Source of the DNA: an uncultured Muribaculaceae bacterium
GTDB lineage: Bacteria; Bacteroidota; Bacteroidia; Bacteroidales; Muribaculaceae
Assembly (NCBI GenBank): GCA_902494515.1
Contig: CABUTS010000019.1
Location: 1-42,130, forward strand
Reading direction: 5' to 3'
DNA length: 42,130 nt
Every line of letters starts with the position of its first letter. Position 1 is the stretch's first letter. The notes under the pieces were generated by a model. That model saw only the letters and a list, made by a program, of their open reading frames with translations. It ran no database searches and was not told where the DNA came from. The position numbers and the translations under genes are program-made. This document shows, piece by piece, positions 16,368 to 24,112 of the stretch.

Positions 16368-16892
16368 TCACCATCCGAAAGCGTCGGCGTCAAGTGCCCA
16401 GATGCCCTGCGCGCGCATAATCTCCTCGAGCAAATCACGGGCTACGCCGTGGCCACCCTCGACCGGCGAGTTATATCCGGCAATCCGGGCGATTTCAATT
16501 GCAGCATCAGCGGGGGCCACCGACAATCCGGCATACATCATGCACTCATAGTCGGGAATATCGTCGCCGGCATAAGCCACATGTTCAGGCTGTAAACCAT
16601 TATCCTCCATCCATTTACGCAGCACCGGGAGTTTCTGCGAAGCTCCGCAGAAAATATCCCTGACGCCCAGACTATGGTAGCGCTCGTTGATTCCGGGGGA
16701 AACAGCACCGGTGATGATGGCAATTTTCAGTCCGCGTTTCACCGCTAACTGAAGGGCATAACCATCCTTGATGTTGACCGTGCGGCGGGGTAAACCATTA
16801 TCGTCCAACGGAATAGTCGAGCAGGACAGCACGCCGTCAACGTCGAACACCACGGCCTGGATTCGGGTGAGATCGTAAGCTATTTTACTCAT
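16368..16892 (-). CDS. KdsC-like HAD phosphatase
   Basis: A 174-residue, cap-less HAD phosphatase. VVFDVDGVLSCS contains the nucleophile and acid/base aspartates, IAIITG the second motif, and YAGDDIPDYECM the metal-binding aspartates. Such small tetrameric HADs include 3-deoxy-D-manno-octulosonate 8-phosphate phosphatase (KdsC), which feeds lipopolysaccharide Kdo. The frame is open 32 codons further upstream but overlaps the DUF2520 gene; MSKIAYDLTRIQAVVFD at 16892 is the family-like start, 10 bp after the preceding stop. Since kdsA/kdsB are not adjacent, the substrate remains open. Confidence 0.85.
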   Translation of the reverse strand: MSKIAYDLTRIQAVVFDVDGVLSCSTIPLDDNGLPRRTVNIKDGYALQLAVKRGLKIAIITGAVSPGINERYHSLGVRDIFCGASQKLPVLRKWMEDNGLQPEHVAYAGDDIPDYECMMYAGLSVAPADAAIEIARIAGYNSPVEGGHGVARDLLEEIMRAQGIWALDADAFGW

Positions 16893-16902
16893 TGCCAAAC
16901 AG

Positions 16903-17814
16903 TTATTGATTAGATTCCGGGATATTGCCGACTTCGGAAACAAGACCGGGATGATATATATCGAGAATGGACTTCGAAAGAAGGGCATACATCGGCCGAA
17001 GGGATTCAGGAAGGGCCTCCAGCTGACTGTTAATCACCTCAATATCACCGCGGCGGGCGGGACCTGTCATGGCTTCGCGGGGCGACATGTGGTTGAGCTT
17101 GTCGAGGGTCACAGTGAGCAGCGGACGGAGGAAATTCACCGAAAGACCATCCTTTTTCAGCAGTCCGTCGGCCTCCAACCACATCAGATTCGCGAAGTTG
17201 CAGGCAAATACGGCGGCAAGGTGGAGTTTCTTACGCCGCTCACTGTCAGCGAGTTCCACCGGTCCGGCAATCGCCGAAGCAATCCGGCGGAGTTCGTCGG
17301 AAACCTCTGGGGAGGAACCTTCGATAAACATCGGCACCTGCGACATATCCACTTCGAGGTCGCGCGAGAAGGTCTGAAGGGGGTAAAAAACGCCGTAACG
17401 GCTCTTATTTCCGCTGAACACCTCCATGCCGGTGCTTCCGGAGGTATGTGCCCAGATTCCGGGGAAATCGGGGGTCCGGGCTGCAACGTTCGCCACCTCG
17501 TCGTCGCTGACCGCTATCAGATAGAGGTCGGCATCCGGGCGAATTTTGGAGTAATCAGTGATTGCCTTGACCTTACCCGAAGGACAGCCGGTGTTTTCCT
17601 CGACTTTAACCGAAGAGCTGTTTCCTGAGGGCGAAGACTGCTGTTGCCGCAGCGATTCCAGCCGCCGGACAAGCCGTTCAGCCGACTCCATTGTCCGCGC
17701 AACAATCTGGGCGACAGTGCATTTCTGCGCAAAGGCCTCGGCGAAATGTGTCGCCACATTGCCTGCGCCAAAGATTACTACCGTCAACCGTTTGTTTTCT
17801 TCCGGCGTTTTCAT
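16903..17814 (-). CDS. DUF2520 / Rossmann-like domain oxidoreductase-type protein
   Basis: A 303-residue protein with an N-terminal nucleotide-binding fold (VVIFGAGNVATHFAEAF, 12-28), a central YLIAVSDDEV, the HTSGSTGMEVF turn and a helical C-terminal half (FACNFANLMWLEA), matching the Rossmann-like plus DUF2520 architecture. Proteins of this type probably bind NAD(P) but have no established reaction that I know of. About 25 residues rich in Ser/Gly (QQQSSPSGNSSSVKVEENTG) interrupt the Rossmann domain near 57-77. Its ATG overlaps the nitroreductase stop by 4 bp (ATGA). In my recollection it commonly travels with a KdsC-like phosphatase and Maf in Bacteroidales. Confidence 0.83.
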   Translation of the reverse strand: MKTPEENKRLTVVIFGAGNVATHFAEAFAQKCTVAQIVARTMESAERLVRRLESLRQQQSSPSGNSSSVKVEENTGCPSGKVKAITDYSKIRPDADLYLIAVSDDEVANVAARTPDFPGIWAHTSGSTGMEVFSGNKSRYGVFYPLQTFSRDLEVDMSQVPMFIEGSSPEVSDELRRIASAIAGPVELADSERRKKLHLAAVFACNFANLMWLEADGLLKKDGLSVNFLRPLLTVTLDKLNHMSPREAMTGPARRGDIEVINSQLEALPESLRPMYALLSKSILDIYHPGLVSEVGNIPESNQ

Positions 17815-18353
17815 TCCTGAGGTTGCTGCCAGCGGCCGATATGGACTTTCTCCCAGAGGAGCTTCTCAGTGTTGATGGGACGGCGCTCCTCGTCTTTGTG
17901 TCCGAAGGAGATGATGCAAGGCACGGCAAAATGTTCGGGGATACCGAGCAGCCCGCGGACGTAGTCCTCCGAGGGTTCGCCGTCGGGACGGAAACGCTCG
18001 CGCACCTCAATCCAGCAGCTGCCGAGACCGAGGTCAGCGGCCTGAAGCTGCATCAGGATGGCGGCAATGGAAGCATCCTCCACCCATACGTCGGAGAGGG
18101 TGGTATCAGCCGTTACGACAACAGCGAGCGGCGCGGTATTGAGGGAAACAGCGTAATTGGCTTTACATTCGCCGAGCTTCCGAAGCATCTCTTTGTCCTC
18201 GACAACGATAAATTGCCATGGACGCAAATTCTTGGAAGTCGGGCCCATCAATGCGGCCTCGAGAATCAGTCGCACCTGCTCGGCTTCGATCGGCTGGTCG
18301 GTGTAGCGACGTATGCTTCGTCGGTTAATCAAAAGGTCATGGAAATTCTCCAT
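17811..18353 (-). CDS. Nitroreductase family protein
   Basis: A 180-residue FMN-dependent oxidoreductase-like protein. It begins with the family signature RRSIRRYTDQPIE (11-23), then AALMGPTSKNLRPWQFIVVED, and later AAILMQLQAADLGLGSCWI and the GIPEHFAVPCIISFGHK end. These regions bind FMN and form the dimer. The physiological substrate cannot be told from sequence. It appears to be first in the run nitroreductase-DUF2520-KdsC-like-Maf. A hairpin lies just upstream at 18369-18404. Confidence 0.92.
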   Translation of the reverse strand: MENFHDLLINRRSIRRYTDQPIEAEQVRLILEAALMGPTSKNLRPWQFIVVEDKEMLRKLGECKANYAVSLNTAPLAVVVTADTTLSDVWVEDASIAAILMQLQAADLGLGSCWIEVRERFRPDGEPSEDYVRGLLGIPEHFAVPCIISFGHKDEERRPINTEKLLWEKVHIGRWQQPQE

Positions 18354-18368
18354 ATTCGGATATATGTT

Positions 18369-18404
18369 AAGTTGCTGACAGACTGTTAAACTGGGTCAGC
18401 AACT
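18369..18404. terminator. 11-bp stem hairpin between HU-SPOR gene and nitroreductase
   Basis: AAGTTGCTGAC (18369-18379) pairs perfectly with GTCAGCAACTT (18394-18404). It lies downstream of the HU/SPOR stop and upstream of the nitroreductase start. A T-run follows on the plus strand only, so on the transcribed minus strand it is an imperfect terminator or a leader structure. Confidence 0.45.
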
Positions 18405-18420
18405 TTTTGTACACGGATTT

Positions 18421-19512
18421 TTATCGGCGGCAGACCCATGATTCGGCAAAACCAACGGCATCCTTCTGGCTGTCGGTCTGCTCATAGGTGGTTCCGGTGG
18501 CGGCATAAATACGGAATCTGCCGTCCTTGTGCAATATACCAAGACGACGCGAGGAGTTCTCGGCGAGGAATCTGTCAGCCTCGGTTTCGTTGGGGAAGGA
18601 GGCCACAATCAGGAAAAAGGAGTCGGAGGGGTTGAACCGCAGCCCGTTGGCAGTTTTGCCCTCAGCAGTTTTGGCAGCGGCGTGGTTAGCAGCGGCAGCT
18701 TTGGCAGCGCCGGAATTAGCATCAGCAGCTTTAACAACGGCAGGATTGGCAACATCAGCGTTCCTGGCAACGGCTGCGCCGGCGCTATCTGGAGTCTCTT
18801 TCCCTGAATTCTCCACCACAGCCGTTCCGGAGGGCTGCGCAGTCACATTCCCGGAGGTCCTGACGGTGGGAATCATCTGCTCAATACCGGCAGTCGGAGC
18901 CAGAGAGGCTTCCATCGGGGCTTCGGAAAGGCGGATAGGATAGAGGAGGAAAAGCGCCACGGTAACGAGCACCGCCAACGACGCTGCGATTCCGATGATA
19001 CCGCGGACAGCCTTATTGCGCTGCGGTGTAGCCGTTTCTTCCTCATATTCAGGAGTGTACGGCGAAACAGCCGGAAGAATCCGGGGAGCATCAACGGAAG
19101 TCAGCTCGAGCGGCATGAGGCCATAGGAACGGAGATCCCAGTTCGATGAGGCTGACGGCGAGAAAAGCAGCTTGCCGTAGTCGGTGGTCTGCAGGACGCC
19201 GAGACGTCCGAGGTGCAGTTCGCCGAACTGATAGAGCTGCGCCGCGAGAGCGGAGATTTCCTCGGTAATCATCCGGCGGGCAGCCTCAAAGGAGACGCCG
19301 CATTTACGGGCGACAGAGCTTTCGAGCATGCCGTCGGACTCGGTCAGCGCGCCGTTGAAAGCCAACTCACGCGAAGGGGGGAGAAGCCGACAGGGGTCCG
19401 ACGGGTCGAAATGCGCTGCGCGGTAACGGACCATGAACGCACCAAGCGAGGGGAGCACCACGCAATCGTGGCGCTGCAGCAGAAACTCGAGGTGGTCAAA
19501 AACGAAGCTCAT
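18421..19512 (-). CDS. HU-CCDC81-like and SPOR domain membrane protein
   Basis: A 363-residue protein. Residues 1-130 match the paired CCDC81-like prokaryotic HU domains (VVLPSLGAFMVRY at 18-30, VARKCGVSFEAARRMI near 67-82, LGRLGVL near 101-107). A transmembrane segment follows at about 170-192 (GIIGIAASLAVLVTVALFLL), then an Ala-rich linker (225-290), then a SPOR domain (FFLIVASFPNETEADRFL ... GRFRIYAAT). The HU-like part would sit in the cytoplasm and SPOR in the periplasm, where SPOR domains bind denuded septal peptidoglycan. It has its own promoter (19571-19601). A link between chromosome and division site is inference. Confidence 0.88.
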   Translation of the reverse strand: MSFVFDHLEFLLQRHDCVVLPSLGAFMVRYRAAHFDPSDPCRLLPPSRELAFNGALTESDGMLESSVARKCGVSFEAARRMITEEISALAAQLYQFGELHLGRLGVLQTTDYGKLLFSPSASSNWDLRSYGLMPLELTSVDAPRILPAVSPYTPEYEEETATPQRNKAVRGIIGIAASLAVLVTVALFLLYPIRLSEAPMEASLAPTAGIEQMIPTVRTSGNVTAQPSGTAVVENSGKETPDSAGAAVARNADVANPAVVKAADANSGAAKAAAANHAAAKTAEGKTANGLRFNPSDSFFLIVASFPNETEADRFLAENSSRRLGILHKDGRFRIYAATGTTYEQTDSQKDAVGFAESWVCRR

Positions 19513-19570
19513 GGTCTGAATGGCAACATGATAGACGGTTCAGGTTGTGATTTCAGCCCGAACCTTTGTG

Positions 19571-19601
19571 CAAAGGTAGCAAAATAAAATGTATTTTGCA
19601 A
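19571..19601 (-). promoter_or_regulatory. Promoter of the HU/SPOR gene
   Basis: On the minus strand, TTGC (19601-19598), 19 bp and TACCTTTG (19578-19571) match the Bacteroidota consensus. The leader would be about 55 nt. Confidence 0.75.
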
Positions 19602-19620
19602 TATATCAGTCGCGATTTTT

Positions 19621-19654
19621 AGAGCCGCCTGACATTTATTGTCGAACCGGCTCT
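19621..19654. repeat. Imperfect hairpin after the FAD oxidoreductase gene
   Basis: AGAGCCG (19621-19627) pairs with CGGCTCT (19648-19654), with an internal GAC/GTC pair. It begins at the oxidoreductase stop codon. No U-run follows on the minus strand, so terminator function is uncertain. Confidence 0.4.
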
Positions 19655-21201
19655 TATGCTTTGGATTCGTGATAGTCGGTTTCGGTATTGACCTTCCAGA
19701 CCGAATCGTGGGATGCCGGAGATGAGGCGGTAAGCTCGCCGGAGATGATGTCAACAGCTTTCATAGCCGTCAGCATTGAGTGGTCCATGTTGTTGTAGCG
19801 GTGCTGTCCGTTGCGGCCGATGCAGAAGAGATTGGGAATCGTGTCGAGGAACTCGCGGACTTTATCCAACTGATAATAAGAGCCGTAGTAGGCAGGATAA
19901 GCCTTCTTCATCCTCACGCGGACACCGTCGAGAATCGGCGTGTCAGAGCCGAGAATACCGATGTGACGAAGCTCACCGCAAGCCATTTCTATGAAGTCGC
20001 GGTCGCTCATGTTCCACATTTCGTCACCCTCGTTGCAGAAATATTCGAGGCCGATCCAGATGGTGTTTTCATTGTCCCGGACCATGTAAGGCGACCAGTT
20101 GTTGAACACCTGGATGCGCCCGAGTCTTACGTCGCGTTCCTGCACGTAAATCCATGTGTCGGGGATTCGATTCCTGTAGGTCTCGATTGCGGTAGTGTTA
20201 ACGATATCGAGTTTGTCGACGAGCAGCCCTACGGTTATGAAGTCGCGGTATGGGAGTGTACGGGCAATCGTCGCCACATCCTCCGGAACCCCGATGCCGC
20301 GCATGGCAGCCACGAGATCGCAAACCGGCATTGAGGACAGAAAATAATCGCAGGGAACGGTGAGCTTTTCGCCACCTTTCTCCACTGTCACGGAAACAAT
20401 CCGGCGGCTGCCGGGGTCGACATTGATTTCGGTGACCGCGGTGTTCATCGTCAGGTCGCCACCCTTTTTCCGTACGTCCGAAGCTACAGCCTCCCACAGC
20501 TGGCCGGGGCCATATTTCGGATAAATAAAGCTCTCGATAAGCGAAGTCTCGACCTTGGCGTTGTCCTTTTTACGACCGAGCTTCCTGGTGATCACATCCT
20601 TGATGATGGCCGTAATGGATAGTCCCTTCACGCGCTGCGAACCCCAGTCGGCACCGAGTTTCGAGGGATGAACGCCCCAGACCTTCTCGGTGTAATCCTC
20701 GAAGAAAAGTCTGTAAAGCGTTTTCCCGAAACGGTTGATATAGAAATTTTCGAGGGAAGTTTCGGGGAGCTTATGAACCGAAGCCTTCAGAAAACTGAAA
20801 CCGGAACGGAAAGTGCGACCGAGACCGAGATTGCGGAGAGTCTGCCACGACAGCGACACGGGGTAATCGAAAAACTTCCGGAGGTAATAGATTCTCGACA
20901 CACGGTTGCGCGTGAGCATTGTGCAGTCCTCTTTCTCCGGGTCGCGCCCGGGCATACGGGCCATCCACCAGTCGGTTACGCGCTGACTTTTAGAGAAGAA
21001 ACGATGACCGCCGATATCCATGCGGTTGCCGTTGTGCTCAACGGTGCGGGATATGCCGCCGATAGCGTCGGAAGCCTCGAACACCACCGGATGCACCTCG
21101 GTGTGGTCGAGCAGCTCAAACGCGGCGGTCAGTCCGGCAGGACCTGCACCGGCGATAACAGCCTGCTTCTTGGCGGAAGAGAGATTCTGTTCGGTCGACA
21201 T
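19654..21201 (-). CDS. NAD(P)/FAD-dependent amine-oxidase-like / UDP-galactopyranose mutase-like protein
   Basis: A 515-residue flavoprotein. The N-terminal dinucleotide-binding motif is VIAGAGPAGLTAAFELL (15-31), with an acidic residue in VVFEASDAIGGISRT and a second signature MDIGGHRFFSK. The C-terminal IGRNGQHRYNNMDHSM completes the FAD site. The architecture resembles the protoporphyrinogen-oxidase/phytoene-desaturase group, and proteins like this sit beside glycosyltransferases in polysaccharide clusters, where they may rearrange or oxidise sugar nucleotides or polyprenyl intermediates. Its start overlaps the stop of the GT2 gene by one base (TGATG), so the two are translationally coupled. 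The exact reaction is unknown. Confidence 0.85.
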   Translation of the reverse strand: MSTEQNLSSAKKQAVIAGAGPAGLTAAFELLDHTEVHPVVFEASDAIGGISRTVEHNGNRMDIGGHRFFSKSQRVTDWWMARMPGRDPEKEDCTMLTRNRVSRIYYLRKFFDYPVSLSWQTLRNLGLGRTFRSGFSFLKASVHKLPETSLENFYINRFGKTLYRLFFEDYTEKVWGVHPSKLGADWGSQRVKGLSITAIIKDVITRKLGRKKDNAKVETSLIESFIYPKYGPGQLWEAVASDVRKKGGDLTMNTAVTEINVDPGSRRIVSVTVEKGGEKLTVPCDYFLSSMPVCDLVAAMRGIGVPEDVATIARTLPYRDFITVGLLVDKLDIVNTTAIETYRNRIPDTWIYVQERDVRLGRIQVFNNWSPYMVRDNENTIWIGLEYFCNEGDEMWNMSDRDFIEMACGELRHIGILGSDTPILDGVRVRMKKAYPAYYGSYYQLDKVREFLDTIPNLFCIGRNGQHRYNNMDHSMLTAMKAVDIISGELTASSPASHDSVWKVNTETDYHESKA

Positions 21202-21995
21202 CAGTTGATCCGGGATTTGCAGATGTCAATAACCTTGGTGAAATACCTGTAACCTTCCAGAAAGAAATTGGAGTAAACGCAGTTCTTCTTGTAGGCTTTG
21301 CGGTGCTCGCGGTAAATCCGTTTATGGCTGCTGAGACCCGACGAGGAGGCGCCGCCAGTACGCATCGTCACAAAATCGGCCGGCACGTAGCGTGTGCGGA
21401 TTCTGTGGATGTAAATCAGGCGGAGCAGCTGCTCGAAGTCAGCCGCAATCTTGAAATCGGTGTCGAACAAGCCATATTCCGAGTAGATTTCGCGGCGGCA
21501 GTAGAACGAGGGGTGCGCGGGCATGAATCCCATGCGCATACGCGAACGTTTGAATTTCTTTGAGGAATAATAGCGGACGCAGCGGTGGAGGTTATTGGGG
21601 TTAACATAGTGGATATCACCGTAAACGGCATCGACCTGATCGCCATCCTCGCCGTTGAAAACCTCGGCGACCTTCGCAAGAACGGTCGGCGAGGTGTAGA
21701 AATCATCGGAATTCAGCAGCCCGACGATGTCGCCGGAAGCGAGCTTGATTCCTTTGTTCATTGCGTCATAGATACCATGATCCTTCTCCGACAGCCACTT
21801 CAGCTCGAAGCCGCGCTGACGGTAGAGGTCGGCATATCGGCGCACAAGATCCATGGTCTTGTCGGTGCTGTTACCGTCGATGATCACATGTTCCACATTA
21901 CCGTAGGTCTGGTCAAGCACACTTTTCAGGGTGTCCTCGAGCGTAGCGTCAGAGTTCCAGGTGGCGGTGATTATTGAGATTTTCAACTTTTTCAT
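21201..21995 (-). CDS. Family 2 glycosyltransferase
   Basis: A 264-residue GT2-type transferase. ISIITATWNSDATLEDTLKS (6-25), VIIDGNSTDKT (38-48), DAMNKGIKLASGDIVGLLNSDD (metal-binding Asp97/Asp98) and a later MPAHPSFYCRR give the GT-A fold. These enzymes transfer a sugar from a nucleotide donor, here probably in a surface glycan. The frame extends 24 codons upstream to an ATG only about 3 nt from the predicted transcription start, so MKKLKISIITATWN at 21995 is chosen, giving a leader of about 75 nt. It heads a two-gene operon with the FAD oxidoreductase. Confidence 0.93.
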   Translation of the reverse strand: MKKLKISIITATWNSDATLEDTLKSVLDQTYGNVEHVIIDGNSTDKTMDLVRRYADLYRQRGFELKWLSEKDHGIYDAMNKGIKLASGDIVGLLNSDDFYTSPTVLAKVAEVFNGEDGDQVDAVYGDIHYVNPNNLHRCVRYYSSKKFKRSRMRMGFMPAHPSFYCRREIYSEYGLFDTDFKIAADFEQLLRLIYIHRIRTRYVPADFVTMRTGGASSSGLSSHKRIYREHRKAYKKNCVYSNFFLEGYRYFTKVIDICKSRIN

Positions 21996-22074
21996 AGTGG
22001 CAAAATTCAGATGCAGGCTTAAACATTCATTGATGTGAAACAGAGCCAAAAGTCCGGACAGCTGCATCCGTCTG

Positions 22075-22106
22075 CAAAGTTAACAACTTTTGACTAAAAA
22101 AGCAAA
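22075..22106 (-). promoter_or_regulatory. Consensus promoter of the GT2-FAD operon
   Basis: On the minus strand, TTTG (22106-22103), exactly 20 bp, and TAACTTTG (22082-22075) are a perfect match to the Bacteroidota promoter. It directly abuts the stop codon of the lipoprotein gene at 22107. Confidence 0.85.
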
Positions 22107-22427
22107 TCACTGCAGCATAACACGCAGCGGAGGATTCACGGAGTCGAGGGTGGCGATGAACGCGCCGACGTATGTGTCGGCCAGTTTGTCTTCGCCAGCG
22201 CGACGGAGTTTAGCCTCGCGGACCCGCACGTCGAGCAGACGTTTTTCAATCTCAATCGTGTCGGTGATGACGCCGAAGGTCAGTTCAATCGCCTGCTGCC
22301 GGCCGAGGCTGACCGCCGCGGCAGTTTCCTCCTCGATTTCCTGCGCAGGACGTGAATTCTCCTTGCCGCAGGAATATAGCCCGCAGGCTAACATTATGAT
22401 AAGCAAATATTTAAACAGTCGAAACAT
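22107..22427 (-). CDS. Small predicted lipoprotein
   Basis: A 106-residue protein starting MFRLFKYLLIIMLACGLYSC|GKE, a type II signal peptide with the lipobox LYSC (cysteine 20). The mature part is a short, charged, probably helical domain of about 85 residues (EEETAAAVSLGRQQAIELTFG ... LRRAGEDKLADTYVGAF). I do not recognise the family. It follows the exonuclease gene by 69 bp on the same strand and may be the last gene of the porQ-cmk-ispH-exonuclease run. Confidence 0.75.
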   Translation of the reverse strand: MFRLFKYLLIIMLACGLYSCGKENSRPAQEIEEETAAAVSLGRQQAIELTFGVITDTIEIEKRLLDVRVREAKLRRAGEDKLADTYVGAFIATLDSVNPPLRVMLQ

Positions 22428-22496
22428 CGTGAATTCGTTTTCAAAGCGGATAAAAAGGTCAGTCGCGGGACAGGTGGTGCGGCGCGGGCCAGATGT

Positions 22497-23006
22497 TCAA
22501 TCGCGGGCGAAAAGCACCAGAGCAACCTTCGCACATCCTATTGCATCGGCGAGCGCGTTATGATGATTGGAAAACGGTATTCCAAGAAATTCGCAGATAT
22601 ATGGAAGCGAAAACGACGGACAGAGCGTGCGCGGGATTGTCCGCCGGGCCTTCTGAACGGTGCAGAAGAAGGGGTAATCGGGATAATCCATGCAGTAGGT
22701 CTTGTGGGCGGCGCGGATACACTTCTCGTCGAAGGCCTTGTTGTGGGCCACCAGCGGGAGGTTGCCGATCATAGGTTCGAGGCGTCGCCACACGCGGTCG
22801 AAGGTGTCGGCGTTCTCCGTGTCGGCTTTGCCGATGCCGTGGATTTCCTCCGTGAAATATCGGAAATAATACTCCGGCTCAGGTTTCACAAGTTCGTAGA
22901 ACTGGTCGGTGATGACACCGTCGACGACCTTCACCGCTCCGATTGCACAAATCGAAGAGGGGTGGTTGTTGGCAGTTTCAACATCTATAGCTACGAATGA
23001 ATCCAT
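22497..23006 (-). CDS. DEDDh 3'-5' exonuclease, DnaQ-like
   Basis: A 169-residue stand-alone exonuclease domain. The three motifs are present: FVAIDVETA (Asp8, Glu10), VAHNKAFD (His88-Asp93) and HHNALADA (His149, Asp154), as in the proofreading epsilon family. It could act in repair, proofreading or RNA turnover. The frame is open 73 codons upstream, but that stretch translates a 7-bp repeat array and part of ispH, so MDSFVAIDVETANN at 23006 is the start. The repeat array ends 5 bp before this ATG, which may affect its expression. Confidence 0.9.
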   Translation of the reverse strand: MDSFVAIDVETANNHPSSICAIGAVKVVDGVITDQFYELVKPEPEYYFRYFTEEIHGIGKADTENADTFDRVWRRLEPMIGNLPLVAHNKAFDEKCIRAAHKTYCMDYPDYPFFCTVQKARRTIPRTLCPSFSLPYICEFLGIPFSNHHNALADAIGCAKVALVLFARD

Positions 23007-23011
23007 AATCA

Positions 23012-23137
23012 GAGTCGAGAGTCGAGAAGGGAGGGTCGAGAGTCGAGGGTCGAGGGTCCAGAGTGGAGGGTCGAGAGTCGAGAGTCGAGAGTTGAGAGTT
23101 GAGAGTTGAGAGGGGAGAGGGGAGAGGAGAGAGGGCA
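23012..23137. repeat. Heptanucleotide tandem array, 18 perfectly phased units
   Basis: Read on the plus strand, units of consensus GAGTCGA run from 23012 to 23137 with no insertion or deletion. Exact GAGTCGA occurs six times; variants are GGGTCGA, GAGTTGA (three in a row), GAGGGGA (two in a row) and a few degenerate ones. The array starts 5 bp from the exonuclease ATG and ends 3 bp from the ispH stop, filling the whole intergenic gap. Confidence 0.95.
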
Positions 23138-23140
23138 ATT

Positions 23141-24052
23141 TCAATCGGTGGCAGAGGTGGCAGGGGAGGCGGAGATGTCGCCGTTCAATGCGGAGAGGGT
23201 CTGACGGGCCTGCTCCATCAGCCAAAGGGGGGTGGAGGTGGCGCCGCAGATGCCGATGGAATAGTCCTCACCGAAGCCGTCGAACCATTGCCAGTCGATC
23301 TGCGAGGGATTGGAAATCAGATGGGTATGCGGATTTACCTCCAGGCAGTTGGCGTAGAGCACGCGGCCGTTGGAGCTCTTCTCGCCGGCCACGAAAATCA
23401 CTACATCGTGGCTGCGGGCGAACTTCTGAAGCTGCGTCACCCGGTTCGAGACGCGGCGGCAGATGGTGTCGAAGCTCTCGAAAGCCACTCCGGCCCCGAG
23501 GCGCTGACGGATCAACGAGGTGATTTCGCGGAACCCGGCAACGGACTTCGTGGTCTGGGAATAGAGCACAACGGGGCGCGAGTAGTCGATCTTGTCGAGG
23601 TCGTCCGGGCCTTCCACCACAATGGCTTCCCCGGCGGTCTGACCGACAAGGCCATTGACCTCGGCATGACCGTTTTTGCCGTAAATCACAATCTGCGGAC
23701 GCTCGGCCGAGGGGACGTCAAACGAAGCCTTGATGCGCCGCTGAAGGCGGAGCACCACCGGACAGGTGGCGTCGATAATCTCGATATTGTTTTTCCGGGC
23801 CAGCTCATAGGTTGAAGGGGGTTCGCCGTGGGCACGCAGCAGCACCTTCACGTCGCGCAGCCGGGCAAGGTCCTCATGGCTGATGATTTTCAGCCCTTTG
23901 CGGGCCAGGCGGTCAACCTCGTCGCTGTTATGGACGATGTCGCCCAGGCAGTATAACATTCCGGAGCGCGAAATCTCCTCCTCAGCCTTGTGAATGGCTG
24001 TGGTTACCCCGAAACAGAAGCCTGAATTAGAGTCAATTTCAATTTTTACCAT
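23141..24052 (-). CDS. ispH: 4-hydroxy-3-methylbut-2-enyl diphosphate reductase
   Basis: A 303-residue iron-sulfur enzyme that makes isopentenyl and dimethylallyl diphosphate in the last step of the MEP isoprenoid pathway. The three cluster ligands are visible: Cys13 (GFCFGV), Cys97 (DATCP) and Cys198 (DTICRR). Substrate-binding residues are in IVHNSDEV (His41), RAHGEPP (His75) and GHAEVNG (His129, Glu131), and the C-terminal GICGATSTP closes the site. A short low-complexity tail (SASPATSATD) follows. It is 60 bp downstream of cmk, an association that is common in Bacteria. Confidence 0.96.
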   Translation of the reverse strand: MVKIEIDSNSGFCFGVTTAIHKAEEEISRSGMLYCLGDIVHNSDEVDRLARKGLKIISHEDLARLRDVKVLLRAHGEPPSTYELARKNNIEIIDATCPVVLRLQRRIKASFDVPSAERPQIVIYGKNGHAEVNGLVGQTAGEAIVVEGPDDLDKIDYSRPVVLYSQTTKSVAGFREITSLIRQRLGAGVAFESFDTICRRVSNRVTQLQKFARSHDVVIFVAGEKSSNGRVLYANCLEVNPHTHLISNPSQIDWQWFDGFGEDYSIGICGATSTPLWLMEQARQTLSALNGDISASPATSATD

Positions 24053-24112
24053 CGTCAGACAATAGGGATTTTATGCATCGCCAGAGTCTCATCCTTACAC
24101 CGCTCTTTGATG

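Noticed and set aside
23012..23137. CRISPR array
   Set aside because: Units are 7 bp with no spacers and no cas genes nearby. The other repeats in the window are also tandem without spacers.
22497..23225. Longer exonuclease start at 23225
   Set aside because: The extra 73 residues translate the heptad array and the end of ispH (LSTL repeats). The nuclease domain begins naturally at 23006.
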